Below, piece after piece: positions 33,230 through 41,678 of a DNA stretch of 64,000 bases (the first letter of the stretch is position 1; each line of letters begins with the position of its first letter). The notes under the pieces were generated by a model that saw only the letters and a list, made by a program, of their open reading frames with translations, made no database searches and was not told where the DNA came from. The stretch lies in NCBI RefSeq assembly GCF_900100275.1, contig NZ_FNET01000003.1, positions 434,001-498,000 on the forward strand, written 5' to 3'. The DNA is from Lentzea albidocapillata subsp. violacea. GTDB taxonomy: Bacteria > Actinomycetota > Actinomycetes > Mycobacteriales > Pseudonocardiaceae. Made by a program: the position numbers and the translations under genes.

Positions 33230-33979
33230 ATGAAACTCATGCGTAAAACGGCGCTCGTCATGGCCGCTGTCCCTGCCATCGTCTTCATCACGCCGGTCGG
33301 TTCGGCGAGCGCGCACGGTTACGTGTCGTCGCCGGCCAGTCGTTCGGCGCAGTGTGCCAGGGGAGACGTCTCCGTCGACCTCTGCGGCCAGGCGAAGTAC
33401 GAGCCGCAGAGTGCCGAAGGCCCCAAGGGCCTGAAGAACTGCAGCGGTGCGAACGGCGCCTTCGCGCCTCTCGACAACGACGGGCTGCCCTGGAAGGTCA
33501 CCAACACCGGTCAGACCCTGTCGCTGACCTGGACCTTCACCGCGCGCCACGCCACTCGCGACTACGAGTACTTCATCGGCGGCACGCGCGTCGGTTACGT
33601 CGCCGGCAACAACCAGCAGCCGACCAACCCGACCACCCACACGATCAACCTCGGCGGGTTCTCCGGCCGCCAGAAGCTGTACGCGATCTGGAACATCGGC
33701 GACACGGTCAACGCGTTCTACTCGTGCATCGACCTCAACATCGGCGGTGGTGGAGGCACGACCCCGCCGCCCACCACCACGACCACCCCTCCTCCCACCA
33801 CCACGACGTCCAGCACCACGACGCCACCGCCCGCCGGTGGCACGTGGGCCGCGAACACCTCCTACGCGACCGGATCGACCGTCACCTACGGCGGTTCGAC
33901 CTACCGCTGCCGCCAGGCGCACACGTCGCTGACCGGCTGGGAACCGCCGAACGCGGCGGCGCTGTGGGAGAAGGTCTGA
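33230..33979 (+). CDS. AA10 lytic polysaccharide monooxygenase with CBM5/12
   Basis: A 249-residue secreted, copper-dependent enzyme that oxidatively cuts crystalline chitin. After signal-peptide cleavage at residue 28 the mature protein starts at His29 (HGYVSSPASR), which forms the copper histidine brace with a second His near residue 107 (FTARHATRDYEYFI). The AA10 domain is about 29-175. A Thr/Pro-rich linker follows, then a C-terminal CBM5/12 chitin-binding module (about 207-249, with the aromatic TYRCRQAHTS and WEPPN segments). ATG at 33230, AGGAG 11 bp upstream. It is followed after 4 bp by a DUF305 lipoprotein gene and preceded by a DasR box. Confidence 0.95.
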   Translation: MKLMRKTALVMAAVPAIVFITPVGSASAHGYVSSPASRSAQCARGDVSVDLCGQAKYEPQSAEGPKGLKNCSGANGAFAPLDNDGLPWKVTNTGQTLSLTWTFTARHATRDYEYFIGGTRVGYVAGNNQQPTNPTTHTINLGGFSGRQKLYAIWNIGDTVNAFYSCIDLNIGGGGGTTPPPTTTTTPPPTTTTSSTTTPPPAGGTWAANTSYATGSTVTYGGSTYRCRQAHTSLTGWEPPNAAALWEKV

Positions 33980-33983
33980 CCTG

Positions 33984-34580
33984 ATGAGGCGCCTGGTGAT
34001 CGCGGCCGCGGTCCTGGCGCTGGCGGGGTGCGGCGGAGAGGCGGTCGTGCCGGAGGGCCAAGGAGCCCACGGGCACGGCGCTAGCTCCGCCGCACCACCC
34101 GTTCCTGCCGCCAGTGCGAGGTTCAACGACGCGGACGTGATGTTCGTGCAGATGATGGTGGACCACCTGCAACTCGGCATCAGCCTCTCGCAGGTCGGCC
34201 TCGCCAAGGCGACCACACAGGAGGCGAAGGACCTCGCGGGCGCGATCGACGTGACCCAGCGCGAGGAACTCACGATGCTCAAGTCTTGGCTGAAGCTCTG
34301 GGGCAAGCCGGAGGGTGATGGTGCCAACCTGCACGCCGCCCACGGTGGCCAGCCGCTGCTCGACGACAAGGTCATCAACGAGACCAAGGACAAGAGCGGA
34401 ACCGAGTTCGACCAGCTCTTCCTCAACCTGATGACGGGGCATCAGGGTGCCGGGGTGGAGATGGCGCTCACGGAGAAGAAGGACGGCATGAACCCCGAGA
34501 CGACGGCCTACGCGGAACGGGTCGTCAACACCCGGCAGGGCCAGATCTCGCAGATGCTGAAGATCATCGGCGGGGCGTAG
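33984..34580 (+). CDS. DUF305 lipoprotein, LPMO operon partner
   Basis: A 198-residue lipoprotein with lipobox LAGC (Cys16) and a His-rich linker (GAHGHGASS) before a DUF305 domain. The first family motif is degraded to MMVDHLQLGIS, losing one His, while the second keeps MTGHQGAGVEMA. It starts 4 bp after the LPMO stop, so the two are co-expressed. DUF305 proteins can bind copper and LPMOs need one copper ion per molecule, so a metal delivery or protection role is a reasonable inference. It could also have lost metal binding given the altered motif. Confidence 0.87.
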   Translation: MRRLVIAAAVLALAGCGGEAVVPEGQGAHGHGASSAAPPVPAASARFNDADVMFVQMMVDHLQLGISLSQVGLAKATTQEAKDLAGAIDVTQREELTMLKSWLKLWGKPEGDGANLHAAHGGQPLLDDKVINETKDKSGTEFDQLFLNLMTGHQGAGVEMALTEKKDGMNPETTAYAERVVNTRQGQISQMLKIIGGA

Positions 34581-34630
34581 GTCAGCGTTTCGGCAGGGTT
34601 TGGTCAGCGGCCCGGCGTTGCATCCCGAGC

Positions 34631-35653
34631 ATGGACGTACTGATCTCGGGAGCGGGAATCGCCGGGCCCGCTCTGGCGCACTGGCTGACGCGTTTCGGCT
34701 TCTCCCCGGTGGTGGTCGAGCGGGCGCCGTCGCTGCGTGACGGTGGCCAGGCCGTGGACTTCCGCGGCGAGGCGCACCTGTCCGTGCTCAGGCGGATGGG
34801 TGTGCTCGACGCGGTGTTCGCCGCGCAGACCACGCCGCGCGACATGGTGTTCCGCGGCGTCGACGGACGTGAGCGGGCACGGCTGCCCGCCGCGTTCACG
34901 GCCGGGGACGTGGAGATCCGCCGCGGTGATCTGTCGCGCCTGCTGTACGAGCTGACCGCCTCCGACGTGGAGTACGTGTTCGGCGACTGGATCACGGCGC
35001 TGCACGACGACGGCGCCGGCGTGGACGTCACGTTCGCACACGGGAGATCACGGCGGTTCGACTTCGTGATCGGCGCGGACGGGATGCGGTCCGGGGTGCG
35101 GCGGCTGGTCTTCCCGCAGTACCGGCCGAAGTTCCAGGGCTACTACTTCGCGATCTGGGACGCGGAGGGCGACGACCGGGACCTGACCTGCTCACCGGGG
35201 GTGCTGACCTCACCGGGCTGGCTGCTGTACAAGTCGCCGATCCCTCCCGAACTGATGCCGGACGAGGTGGTGGCGCAGGGCGTCTACTTCGACTCGATCA
35301 GCCAGGTGCGTATGCCTACGGTGAGTTCCGGGCGGGTCACGCTGATCGGCGACGCCGGGTACGGATCCACGCTGGGCGGCATGGGAACCGGGCTCGCGGT
35401 CGTCTCGGCCTACGTCCTGGCGGGGGAGCTGGCGGCGGGAGGCGACGCCTTCGCCCGGTACGAGGCACTGATCGGGCCGTACGCCCGCGGCAGCCAGGGC
35501 AACCCGGGGCCGTTCCTCGCACCCGGCAGCAGGCTCGGGATGTGGGTGCGGGACCGGATGTTCGGGCTGCTCCCGAAGATGCCGATGTTCGCGCGGATGG
35601 ATCTGCGGGCCGCTACCGCGATCACACTTCCCGAGTACGCCACAGTTCACTGA
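34631..35653 (+). CDS. FAD-dependent monooxygenase, internally shortened
   Basis: A 340-residue flavin hydroxylase of the PHBH-like group. The FAD-binding GAGIAGPALAHWL is at 7-19, the second flavin motif is VIGADGMRS, and the third is GRVTLIGDAGYGSTLGGMGTGLA. Relatives are about 390-400 residues; here only about 75 residues separate the second and third motifs where about 120 is usual, so part of the substrate domain seems deleted. The reading frame is intact. It may be inactive or have altered specificity. Its 3' end overlaps the convergent SARP gene by 32 bp. It starts 50 bp after the DUF305 stop. Confidence 0.83.
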   Translation: MDVLISGAGIAGPALAHWLTRFGFSPVVVERAPSLRDGGQAVDFRGEAHLSVLRRMGVLDAVFAAQTTPRDMVFRGVDGRERARLPAAFTAGDVEIRRGDLSRLLYELTASDVEYVFGDWITALHDDGAGVDVTFAHGRSRRFDFVIGADGMRSGVRRLVFPQYRPKFQGYYFAIWDAEGDDRDLTCSPGVLTSPGWLLYKSPIPPELMPDEVVAQGVYFDSISQVRMPTVSSGRVTLIGDAGYGSTLGGMGTGLAVVSAYVLAGELAAGGDAFARYEALIGPYARGSQGNPGPFLAPGSRLGMWVRDRMFGLLPKMPMFARMDLRAATAITLPEYATVH

Positions 35654-38219
35654 GCGCCTCGTCCACCTGCTGCTTGGCCGCTGTGTGCATCCACCCGAAC
35701 CCGAGTTCCTGCTGAGCGGCCCGCAGGAGCTCCTCGGCCCGTGCCGGATCTCCCCGGCGCTGGGCGATCCTGGCCAGTCCGGCGTTGGCGAGCGCCCGAG
35801 TGGCGGCCAGGCCCGCCTGTGCCGCCATCTCCAGCGCCTGGCGGTAGTCACGCTCTGCCTGGTCCTGGTCGATGTCGAGCAACCGGTCCGCGCGCCGGCC
35901 CCGCAGTTCGGCCAGCTCCTCCACCGCGCCCAGTTCGGCGACGGCCCGCAGTGCCTGGTCCGTCAGCGCGAGAGCTTCGGCCGGATCCTCGGTCAGGGTG
36001 GCCAGCACGTCCAGGACCTGGGCCGATCCCCAGCGTTCGCCCAGGTCCTGGAACCGCCGCAGGGCTTCGCGGGACTGCTCGATCGCGCGGGCGCGGTCAC
36101 CGCTGGCAGCCCAGGTGGTGTAGGCGTTGCTGAAGCCGATCAGGCCCTGGATCCACGGGTCCTCGCTGTTCTCGACCTCGTCCTGCAGCGCGGTGCGCGG
36201 CGCGGACGGGTCGGGCGGGCCGCTGAGCATGGCCCAGGCGATGAGCACGAACGGTTGCTTGATCGGGCCGCGCAACGCCAGGAGCTTCTCCTCGACGTGT
36301 TCGGGCTCGGCCAGGGCGAGCAGCACCGTGTATTCCTCTGTGGACTGTTCGGGCACCCGGTCCAGCAGTCGGCGGGCAGCGCCGCGGACCTCCGTGCGGC
36401 TGCCCTTCAGGTACCAGTACCAGGCCAGATCACTGACGAGCCGCAACGCCTGCTCGGGCGCGCACGAGGTCGTCCATTCCAGGGCCTGCATCAGGTTCGC
36501 GTGTTCGGCGGCCAGCCGGGTGAACCACCGCACCTGGTCCCGCCGGCGCAGCTCGGGATCCGCGCGGCGAGCCAGTTCCTGGAAGTACGTTGCGTGCTCG
36601 GCGTCGACGCGCTTGTGCTCCGAGCAGAACTCGCGGATGGTCTCCAGCATCCGGTAGCGGCCGTCGGCGGCTTCCACCAAGGACTTGTCCACCAACGCTT
36701 CCAGCGTCCCGATGTCGTGCCGGCAGACCTCCTCGACGGCCTCCAGACTCGCCCCGCCGCTGAACGTCGCGAGGCACGCGGCCAGGTCGCGTTCGTCCTC
36801 CGTCAGCAGGTCCCAGCTCCACTCCACGACGGCCCGCAGTGTCTGGTGGCGCGGCGCGGCGGCACGGTTTCCCTTGGTGAGCAGGCGGAAGCGGTCGTTC
36901 AGGCGGGCGGCGATCTCCTCGGTCGTCAACGTGCGGGTGCGCGCCGCGGCCAGTTCGATCGCCAGCGGCAGGCCGTCCAGCTCCCGGCAGATGTCGATCG
37001 TGTGCCGGTCGCGCACGAACGCGGGGTTGACCAGCCGGGCGCGGTCGGCGAACAGCGCCACGCTCTGCTCGGGATCGAGCGGCGGCACCGGGCACAGCGT
37101 CTCGCCGGTGATGCCGAGCGCCTCCCGGCTCGTGGCGAGGATGCGCACCGACGGGCACGTGCTGAGCAGGTGCTGGGCCAGCTGCGCGGCCTGGGCGATC
37201 AGGTGTTCGCAGTTGTCCAGGACCAGCAACGTGTCGCGTTCGCGCAAGGCCAGCGTCAGCCGGTCCTCCGGCTCCAGCACGGTCTCCTTGAGCCCCAACG
37301 CCTGCAGCGTTGCCGCCGCGACGTCCTTGGCCGGTGCCAGGTCCACGAAGATCGCGCCGGGACCGGCGGCCTGCAGCGCGAGCCTGGTCTTGCCCGCGCC
37401 GCCGGGGCCGGTGAGGGTGATGAGCCGGGCGGAAAGTGAGGCGATCCGCGAGAGTTCTTCTTGCCTGCCAACGAAACTGGTGAGCTGGGCCGGAAGTTCG
37501 CGATGCGTCTGCCCCCGCAGGACCTGCAGGTGCACGGCACGCAGTTCGGGCGACGGGTCGGTGCCCAGTTCGTCGGCCAGCAGGGCGCGCGCGTCCTCGA
37601 ACGCCTGCAGTGCCTCGGCTTGGCGGCCCTGCTGGTTCAGCGCCTGCATCAGGTAGCCGCGGAGGCGTTCGTCCAACGGGTGCTGCCGCACCAGGTCCCC
37701 GATCTCGGCCACGTCGGCCTTGCCGAGCCGGATCCGTGCCGCGACCAGCGAACCCGCGGCGGCAGAGCGTTGCTGTTCCAGGCGGGTCGTGTGGTCCGCC
37801 AGGGCGACGTCGGCGAGCGCGGGGCCGCGCCAGAGCTGAAGTGCTTCGGACAAAAGGGATTCCGCCGCCTGCGGATCGCCCTGCTCCAACGCCTGCCGGC
37901 CGTCCGCGGCCAGCGCGGCGAACCGGTGCGCGTCGACCTGCGAGGCGGGCAGCGCCAGGAGGTAGCCGGCCGGGTGGAACTCGATCAGCGACGCGTCTCC
38001 GAGTGCCCGGCGCAGGCGCGAGACCTGGCCCTGCAGGGCGTTCGCGGCGTCCGCCGGCGGCTCGGCGCCGTAGAGCTCGTCGACCAGGCGGCCGAGCGGG
38101 ACGATTTCGCCCGCCCGGATCGCGAGCAACGCCAGCAGAGTGCGCGGCCGTGGGCCACCTACCGCGATCTTGCCGTCGGGGGAGTGCGCTTCAACTGGCC
38201 CGAGGATGCCGATGTGCAC
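35622..38219 (-). CDS. SARP/BTAD-NB-ARC-TPR regulator (AfsR-like)
   Basis: An 865-residue regulator with the same plan as that at 23909. The SARP-type winged helix (about 2-85: IGILGPVEAHSPDG, LVDELYGAEPPAD) is followed by BTAD (about 90-240), an NTPase with Walker A GPGGAGKTRLAL and LLVLDNCEHL, and a long TPR-like C-terminus with recognisable repeats (ALANAGLARIAQRRGDPARAEE). The GTG at 38219 is 4 bp after the AraC-type gene's stop, so both are translated from one message. The pair probably regulates a gene in this neighbourhood; the FAD monooxygenase and DUF2000 genes are candidates. Targets are not visible. Confidence 0.89.
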   Translation of the reverse strand: MHIGILGPVEAHSPDGKIAVGGPRPRTLLALLAIRAGEIVPLGRLVDELYGAEPPADAANALQGQVSRLRRALGDASLIEFHPAGYLLALPASQVDAHRFAALAADGRQALEQGDPQAAESLLSEALQLWRGPALADVALADHTTRLEQQRSAAAGSLVAARIRLGKADVAEIGDLVRQHPLDERLRGYLMQALNQQGRQAEALQAFEDARALLADELGTDPSPELRAVHLQVLRGQTHRELPAQLTSFVGRQEELSRIASLSARLITLTGPGGAGKTRLALQAAGPGAIFVDLAPAKDVAAATLQALGLKETVLEPEDRLTLALRERDTLLVLDNCEHLIAQAAQLAQHLLSTCPSVRILATSREALGITGETLCPVPPLDPEQSVALFADRARLVNPAFVRDRHTIDICRELDGLPLAIELAAARTRTLTTEEIAARLNDRFRLLTKGNRAAAPRHQTLRAVVEWSWDLLTEDERDLAACLATFSGGASLEAVEEVCRHDIGTLEALVDKSLVEAADGRYRMLETIREFCSEHKRVDAEHATYFQELARRADPELRRRDQVRWFTRLAAEHANLMQALEWTTSCAPEQALRLVSDLAWYWYLKGSRTEVRGAARRLLDRVPEQSTEEYTVLLALAEPEHVEEKLLALRGPIKQPFVLIAWAMLSGPPDPSAPRTALQDEVENSEDPWIQGLIGFSNAYTTWAASGDRARAIEQSREALRRFQDLGERWGSAQVLDVLATLTEDPAEALALTDQALRAVAELGAVEELAELRGRRADRLLDIDQDQAERDYRQALEMAAQAGLAATRALANAGLARIAQRRGDPARAEELLRAAQQELGFGWMHTAAKQQVDEALSELWRTREV

Positions 38220-38223
38220 GGTG

Positions 38224-38985
38224 TCAGCGTACGAAGCGCCCGGGACTCGTACCCAGGACACGGCGAAAGTGACGCGTCAGGTGCGACTGGTCGTGGAACC
38301 CGGCCAGCACCGCCGCCTCCGCCGCCGACCGTCCCCCGACCAGGTGGCCGCGGGCGAGATCCACCCGGCGGCCGGTCAGGTACTTGTGCGGCGGCAACCC
38401 GAACCGCCGGCTGAACGCCCGCACCAGGTGCGTCGGGCTGGTCTGCAACTCCCGCGCGGCCGCGTTCAGGGTCATCCCGTCGGGAAGGGAGGCGTCCAGC
38501 AGCTGCCGCAACCGGTCGGCGAGCGTCGGGTCCGTGTGCACGGCGGGCGCGGTGCCGGCGAAGTGGTGCGTGAGACGTTCGGTGATCAACGCCAGCCTGC
38601 TCGCCGCCTCGAACGGCTCGTCCAGCGTCAGGTGCAGCTGATGGACCCTTTGCCGCAGCAGCGGGTCGGGCAGCATCGGCGTGTCGACGGCCTTGCCGAT
38701 CAGATCGGCCGGCAGCACCGCGTCGTCCAGGTACAGCACACGCTTGTGGAACCCGGCCGGGTGCGCGGAGCGGCCGTCGTGCGGCACGTGCGGCGGCAAC
38801 AGCGTGACGCCATCCACGAGCGCGCCGTGCTCGTGACGGTCCAGTTCGTACCGCACGGCGCCCGTGTCGAGCACCATCAACGTCCATGCGTCGTGCGTGT
38901 GCGCTGGGTAGACGTGCGTGGTGAAGGAGGCGTGGAAGACCTCCTTGATGCCTTCCACGCCCGGCTTCCAGGCCGCGACGCTCAC
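38224..38985 (-). CDS. AraC-family regulator with cupin domain
   Basis: A 253-residue AraC-type activator. The N-terminal cupin-like sensor (about 1-110) has THDAWTLMVLDTGAVRYEL and LLPPHVPHDG. The C-terminal double HTH (about 160-250) has LTLNAAARELQTSPTHLVRAF-like helices and the FHDQSHLTRHFRRVLGTSP motif. The GTG at 38985 is preferred over an upstream TTG; neither has a strong ribosome site. It diverges from the DUF2000 gene over only about 50 bp, and regulation of that gene is the most likely role. It is in an operon with the SARP gene, 4 bp apart. Confidence 0.85.
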   Translation of the reverse strand: MSVAAWKPGVEGIKEVFHASFTTHVYPAHTHDAWTLMVLDTGAVRYELDRHEHGALVDGVTLLPPHVPHDGRSAHPAGFHKRVLYLDDAVLPADLIGKAVDTPMLPDPLLRQRVHQLHLTLDEPFEAASRLALITERLTHHFAGTAPAVHTDPTLADRLRQLLDASLPDGMTLNAAARELQTSPTHLVRAFSRRFGLPPHKYLTGRRVDLARGHLVGGRSAAEAAVLAGFHDQSHLTRHFRRVLGTSPGRFVR

Positions 38986-39035
38986 GTCAGAAACGTACAA
39001 GACGCGCGACAGGCGTGACCGCGATCGTTGAGTCC

Positions 39036-39434
39036 ATGTTCGACACCAAGATCGCTGTGCTGCTGCGGGACGACCTGGCCGGCTGGCAGGCGCTGAACGT
39101 CACCGCCTTCCTCGTCAGCGGGCTGCCCGAGACGCTGCGCGGCGAGCCCTACATCGACGCCGGCGACGTGCACTACCTGTCGATGTTCGGCCAGCCCGTC
39201 GTGGTCCTGCAGGGCGACCAGGACCTGCTCAAGAAGGCCCACGAACGCGCCCTCAGCCGCAAGCAGCCGATGAGTATCTTCACCGCCGACCTTTTCGCCA
39301 CCGGCAACGACGACGACAACCGCGCGGCCGTCCGCAAGGTGCACACGCAGGACCTCGACCTGGTAGGCCTCGCGATTCACGGCCAGAAGAACGCCGTCGA
39401 CAAGATCTTCAAGGGCGCCCGGATGCACCCCTGA
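39036..39434 (+). CDS. DUF2000 family protein
   Basis: A 132-residue cytosolic protein with the DUF2000 landmarks FDTKIAVLLRDDLAGWQALNV, FGQPVVVLQGDQ, IFTADLFATGNDDDNR and LDLVGLAIHG. The fold is related to peptidyl-tRNA-hydrolase-like proteins, but activity is unknown. An AraC-type regulator gene diverges 50 bp upstream, a pairing seen often for this family, which suggests the regulator controls it. The ATG at 39036 is the start of the conserved part. Confidence 0.87.
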   Translation: MFDTKIAVLLRDDLAGWQALNVTAFLVSGLPETLRGEPYIDAGDVHYLSMFGQPVVVLQGDQDLLKKAHERALSRKQPMSIFTADLFATGNDDDNRAAVRKVHTQDLDLVGLAIHGQKNAVDKIFKGARMHP

Positions 39435-39457
39435 CGAAACCGGGTTCTAATGCGTCA

Positions 39458-40036
39458 GTGATCAAACTGCTCCGGATGGCCGTGTTCCTGCTGGTACTTT
39501 CGGCGGAGATCTACCTGGTCGTGCTGCTGGGCGAGAACTTCCGCGCCTTCAACCACTTCAGCTACTTCACCGTGCTGTCGAACGTCTTCGCGGCGTGCGT
39601 GGCGTTGCTGGGCGTGTTCAGCCCGGTGTCCGCGCAGCTCAGGGGCGCGGCCGTGCTCTACATGGGCACGACGGGAGTCGTCTACTGGCTGCTGCTGCGA
39701 GGCATCGACGTGCAGACACCCTCCTACGCGAACTGGGTGCTGCACACGATCGTGCCGATCCTCGTCGTCGTGGAGTGGTTGCTCGCGCCGGAGAAGACCA
39801 GGCGAGCGTGGATCTGGCTGTCGTTCCCACTCGCCTACCTCACGTACACGCTGGTCAGGGGCCCGATCGTGGGCTGGTACCCGTACCCGTTCATGGATCC
39901 GCGTTCCAACGGCTACGGCGAGGTGCTCCTGGCCTGCGTGTTCGTCGCGGTGGTCTTCGGCGTGCTGGCCTACGCGGTGTCGTGGGCGGGCAACAAACTG
40001 GTCCAGAACCGCAGCCTGTCCCTGTCTCGGAACTAG
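39458..40036 (+). CDS. Pr6Pr-family membrane protein
   Basis: A 192-residue protein with about six transmembrane helices and the Pr6Pr/FAR-17a-like pattern: FNHFSYFTVLSNVFAACVAL near residue 40, YANWVLHTIVPILVVVEWLL, and LTYTLVRGPIVGWYPYPF with the family's conserved Pro/Tyr region. It is predicted to be an inner-membrane protein; the biochemical function of this bacterial family is not known. The start is GTG at 39458, 23 bp after the DUF2000 stop, so an operon with DUF2000 is possible. Confidence 0.83.
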   Translation: MIKLLRMAVFLLVLSAEIYLVVLLGENFRAFNHFSYFTVLSNVFAACVALLGVFSPVSAQLRGAAVLYMGTTGVVYWLLLRGIDVQTPSYANWVLHTIVPILVVVEWLLAPEKTRRAWIWLSFPLAYLTYTLVRGPIVGWYPYPFMDPRSNGYGEVLLACVFVAVVFGVLAYAVSWAGNKLVQNRSLSLSRN

Positions 40037-40044
40037 GGCCACCG

Positions 40045-40860
40045 TCATGCTCGGCTCTGGGCCCGCGAGAAGAACTCCACCAGCTCCGGCGCCATGACCG
40101 ACGGCTTGTACATGTGCGTCTGACCAGGCAGCGTCCGGTACTCCGCGTCCGCCCCGAGCACTTCCGAGACGTTCTTCATGGCGTTGCGGAGGTACTCGGG
40201 GCTCTTGCCGCCGTCCATCGCGAGCGTCGGCACCTTGACGGTCCAGCGGTCGGCCGGGAGCTTCGAGCCGCGGCCGTCGTCGCCGAGGATCGTCAGGTCC
40301 CACGGCAGCGTGTGCGCGACCAGCTTGAGCTTCTTCCACACCGGCGTCAGCTTCATGATCGCGACGCCGAAGCCGGGCGCGCCGACCATCTTCATGAACG
40401 TCGAGAGCATGCCGGAGCGGTCGTCCCGGGCGAGCATGTCGTTCATCTGCCGCACGATGTCCGCGGGACGCGGCTGGTACGTGTCGTCCACGACGAACGG
40501 CGCCTCGTAGATCGCGAGCCGTGAGATGCCGGGCAGGCGTGAGGCCGCTTCGAGAGCGAGCACCGCGCCCGAGGACACGCCGAAGACGAACGCGCTGCCG
40601 CCGGCTTCCTTGATCACGGCGTCGATGTCCTCGACCTCGCGCTCCAGGGACCACGGCGTCGCGCCGTCACCGGTCTCGCCGCGGCCGCGCCGGTCGTAGG
40701 TGTAGACGGTGAAGTTCTTGTCCAGCACCGAGGCCAGTTCGGTGGTCGGGCCGAACATGCGGTGGCACATCGCGCCGTCCACGATGATCAGCGCGGGGCC
40801 GGAGCCGGTGATCGAGTAGGCGACCTCGGTGCCGTCTGCGGAAGTCGTGAAGCGCGTCAT
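40045..40860 (-). CDS. alpha/beta-hydrolase
   Basis: A 271-residue soluble alpha/beta-hydrolase. It shows an oxyanion segment near GSGPALIIVDG, YTYDRRGRGETGDG, the nucleophile elbow GVSSGAVLA (Ser at about 97) and the catalytic His in PGQTHMYKP. No signal peptide. The substrate cannot be predicted. Its ATG overlaps the TGA of the SRPBCC gene in ATGA (40857-40860), so they are translationally coupled. Many SRPBCC/hydrolase pairs of this type are controlled by a small repressor, but none is encoded next door. Confidence 0.87.
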   Translation of the reverse strand: MTRFTTSADGTEVAYSITGSGPALIIVDGAMCHRMFGPTTELASVLDKNFTVYTYDRRGRGETGDGATPWSLEREVEDIDAVIKEAGGSAFVFGVSSGAVLALEAASRLPGISRLAIYEAPFVVDDTYQPRPADIVRQMNDMLARDDRSGMLSTFMKMVGAPGFGVAIMKLTPVWKKLKLVAHTLPWDLTILGDDGRGSKLPADRWTVKVPTLAMDGGKSPEYLRNAMKNVSEVLGADAEYRTLPGQTHMYKPSVMAPELVEFFSRAQSRA

Positions 40861-41540
40861 TTCTGCTCTCCCAGGGTGGTGTCGAGGAACTCCTGCCAGT
40901 CCTGCTCGGTCTCGTCGCCCTCGAAGACGTGATGGGCGGCGATGACCGGCCCGAAGAACCCGCGCATGAACCGGTACATGCCGTTCTCGGTGCGCAGGCC
41001 GAGCGTGTGTTCGTTGCGGTGGAACTCGACGGCGTCCGGCAGCTTGGCCGCGATCGCCACGTCGAGCTTCTTCCAGGCCTCGTCCCAGTCGCCGATCATC
41101 GGCCCGAAGACCGTGAGCGGACGGGCCGTGCGGCCGGGGAAGTACGTCAGGTACTCGAGCAGCGTGCGCCGGAACAGCGCGCCGCCCAGCGTCATCGCCT
41201 CGAACTCGTCGGCCCAGTCGTCGCCGGGCAGGAAGCCGCTCGTGACCATGCGGAGCACGGTGCTGCTGTGCTCGCGGCCCTCGACGAGGAACTCGTAGGC
41301 GATGAACCGGCCGTCGGGCGCCTTGCCGCTGTCGTACGCGAAGTGGCGCCCCGGCTCCGACGCGGTGATCTCGCTCGTCGGCTGGTACCCGCCGAACGCC
41401 ATCTTGACCTGGCCGTTCGCCACCTCGTTGCGGCCCATGAACCACGAGTCGATGCCCGGCCCCGTCGCGATGGCCGTCCAGACGTCCTCGACGGACGCCG
41501 GCACCTCGATCTCGTCGGTGCTCTTGAACTCGTGGCCCAT
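40857..41540 (-). CDS. SRPBCC (AHSA1-like) ligand-binding protein
   Basis: A 227-residue START-like protein. The AHSA1 fold is at about 1-150, with EIEVPASVEDVWTAIATG and WFMGRNEV at the entrance and a Trp-rich second half extending to residue 227. Such proteins bind hydrophobic ligands. ATG at 41540 follows GGGGAGAACC, a good ribosome site. It is the first gene of a two-gene operon with the hydrolase and faces the DUF998 gene over 138 bp that contain a strong palindrome. Confidence 0.85.
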   Translation of the reverse strand: MGHEFKSTDEIEVPASVEDVWTAIATGPGIDSWFMGRNEVANGQVKMAFGGYQPTSEITASEPGRHFAYDSGKAPDGRFIAYEFLVEGREHSSTVLRMVTSGFLPGDDWADEFEAMTLGGALFRRTLLEYLTYFPGRTARPLTVFGPMIGDWDEAWKKLDVAIAAKLPDAVEFHRNEHTLGLRTENGMYRFMRGFFGPVIAAHHVFEGDETEQDWQEFLDTTLGEQK

Positions 41541-41598
41541 CGGTTCTCCCCTGTCCTGGTTCGTGGATGGTCCCATCCTGCCGCCGACGATTCTCTTC

Positions 41599-41624
41599 GT
41601 CAAGACAGTGGCGCTAGTCTTGAC
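41599..41624. promoter_or_regulatory. operator-like inverted repeat between SRPBCC and DUF998 genes
   Basis: GTCAAGAC (41599-41606) and GTCTTGAC (41617-41624) are perfect inverse 8-mers 10 bp apart. The size and symmetry fit a dimeric repressor of the ArsR, TetR or PadR type. TTGAC within the arms may also be part of a promoter. Confidence 0.65.
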
Positions 41625-41678
41625 AAAAAAAGTTGTCGGTGGTTCCGTTCTCCTCACACCGAACACCTGGAGGAACTC

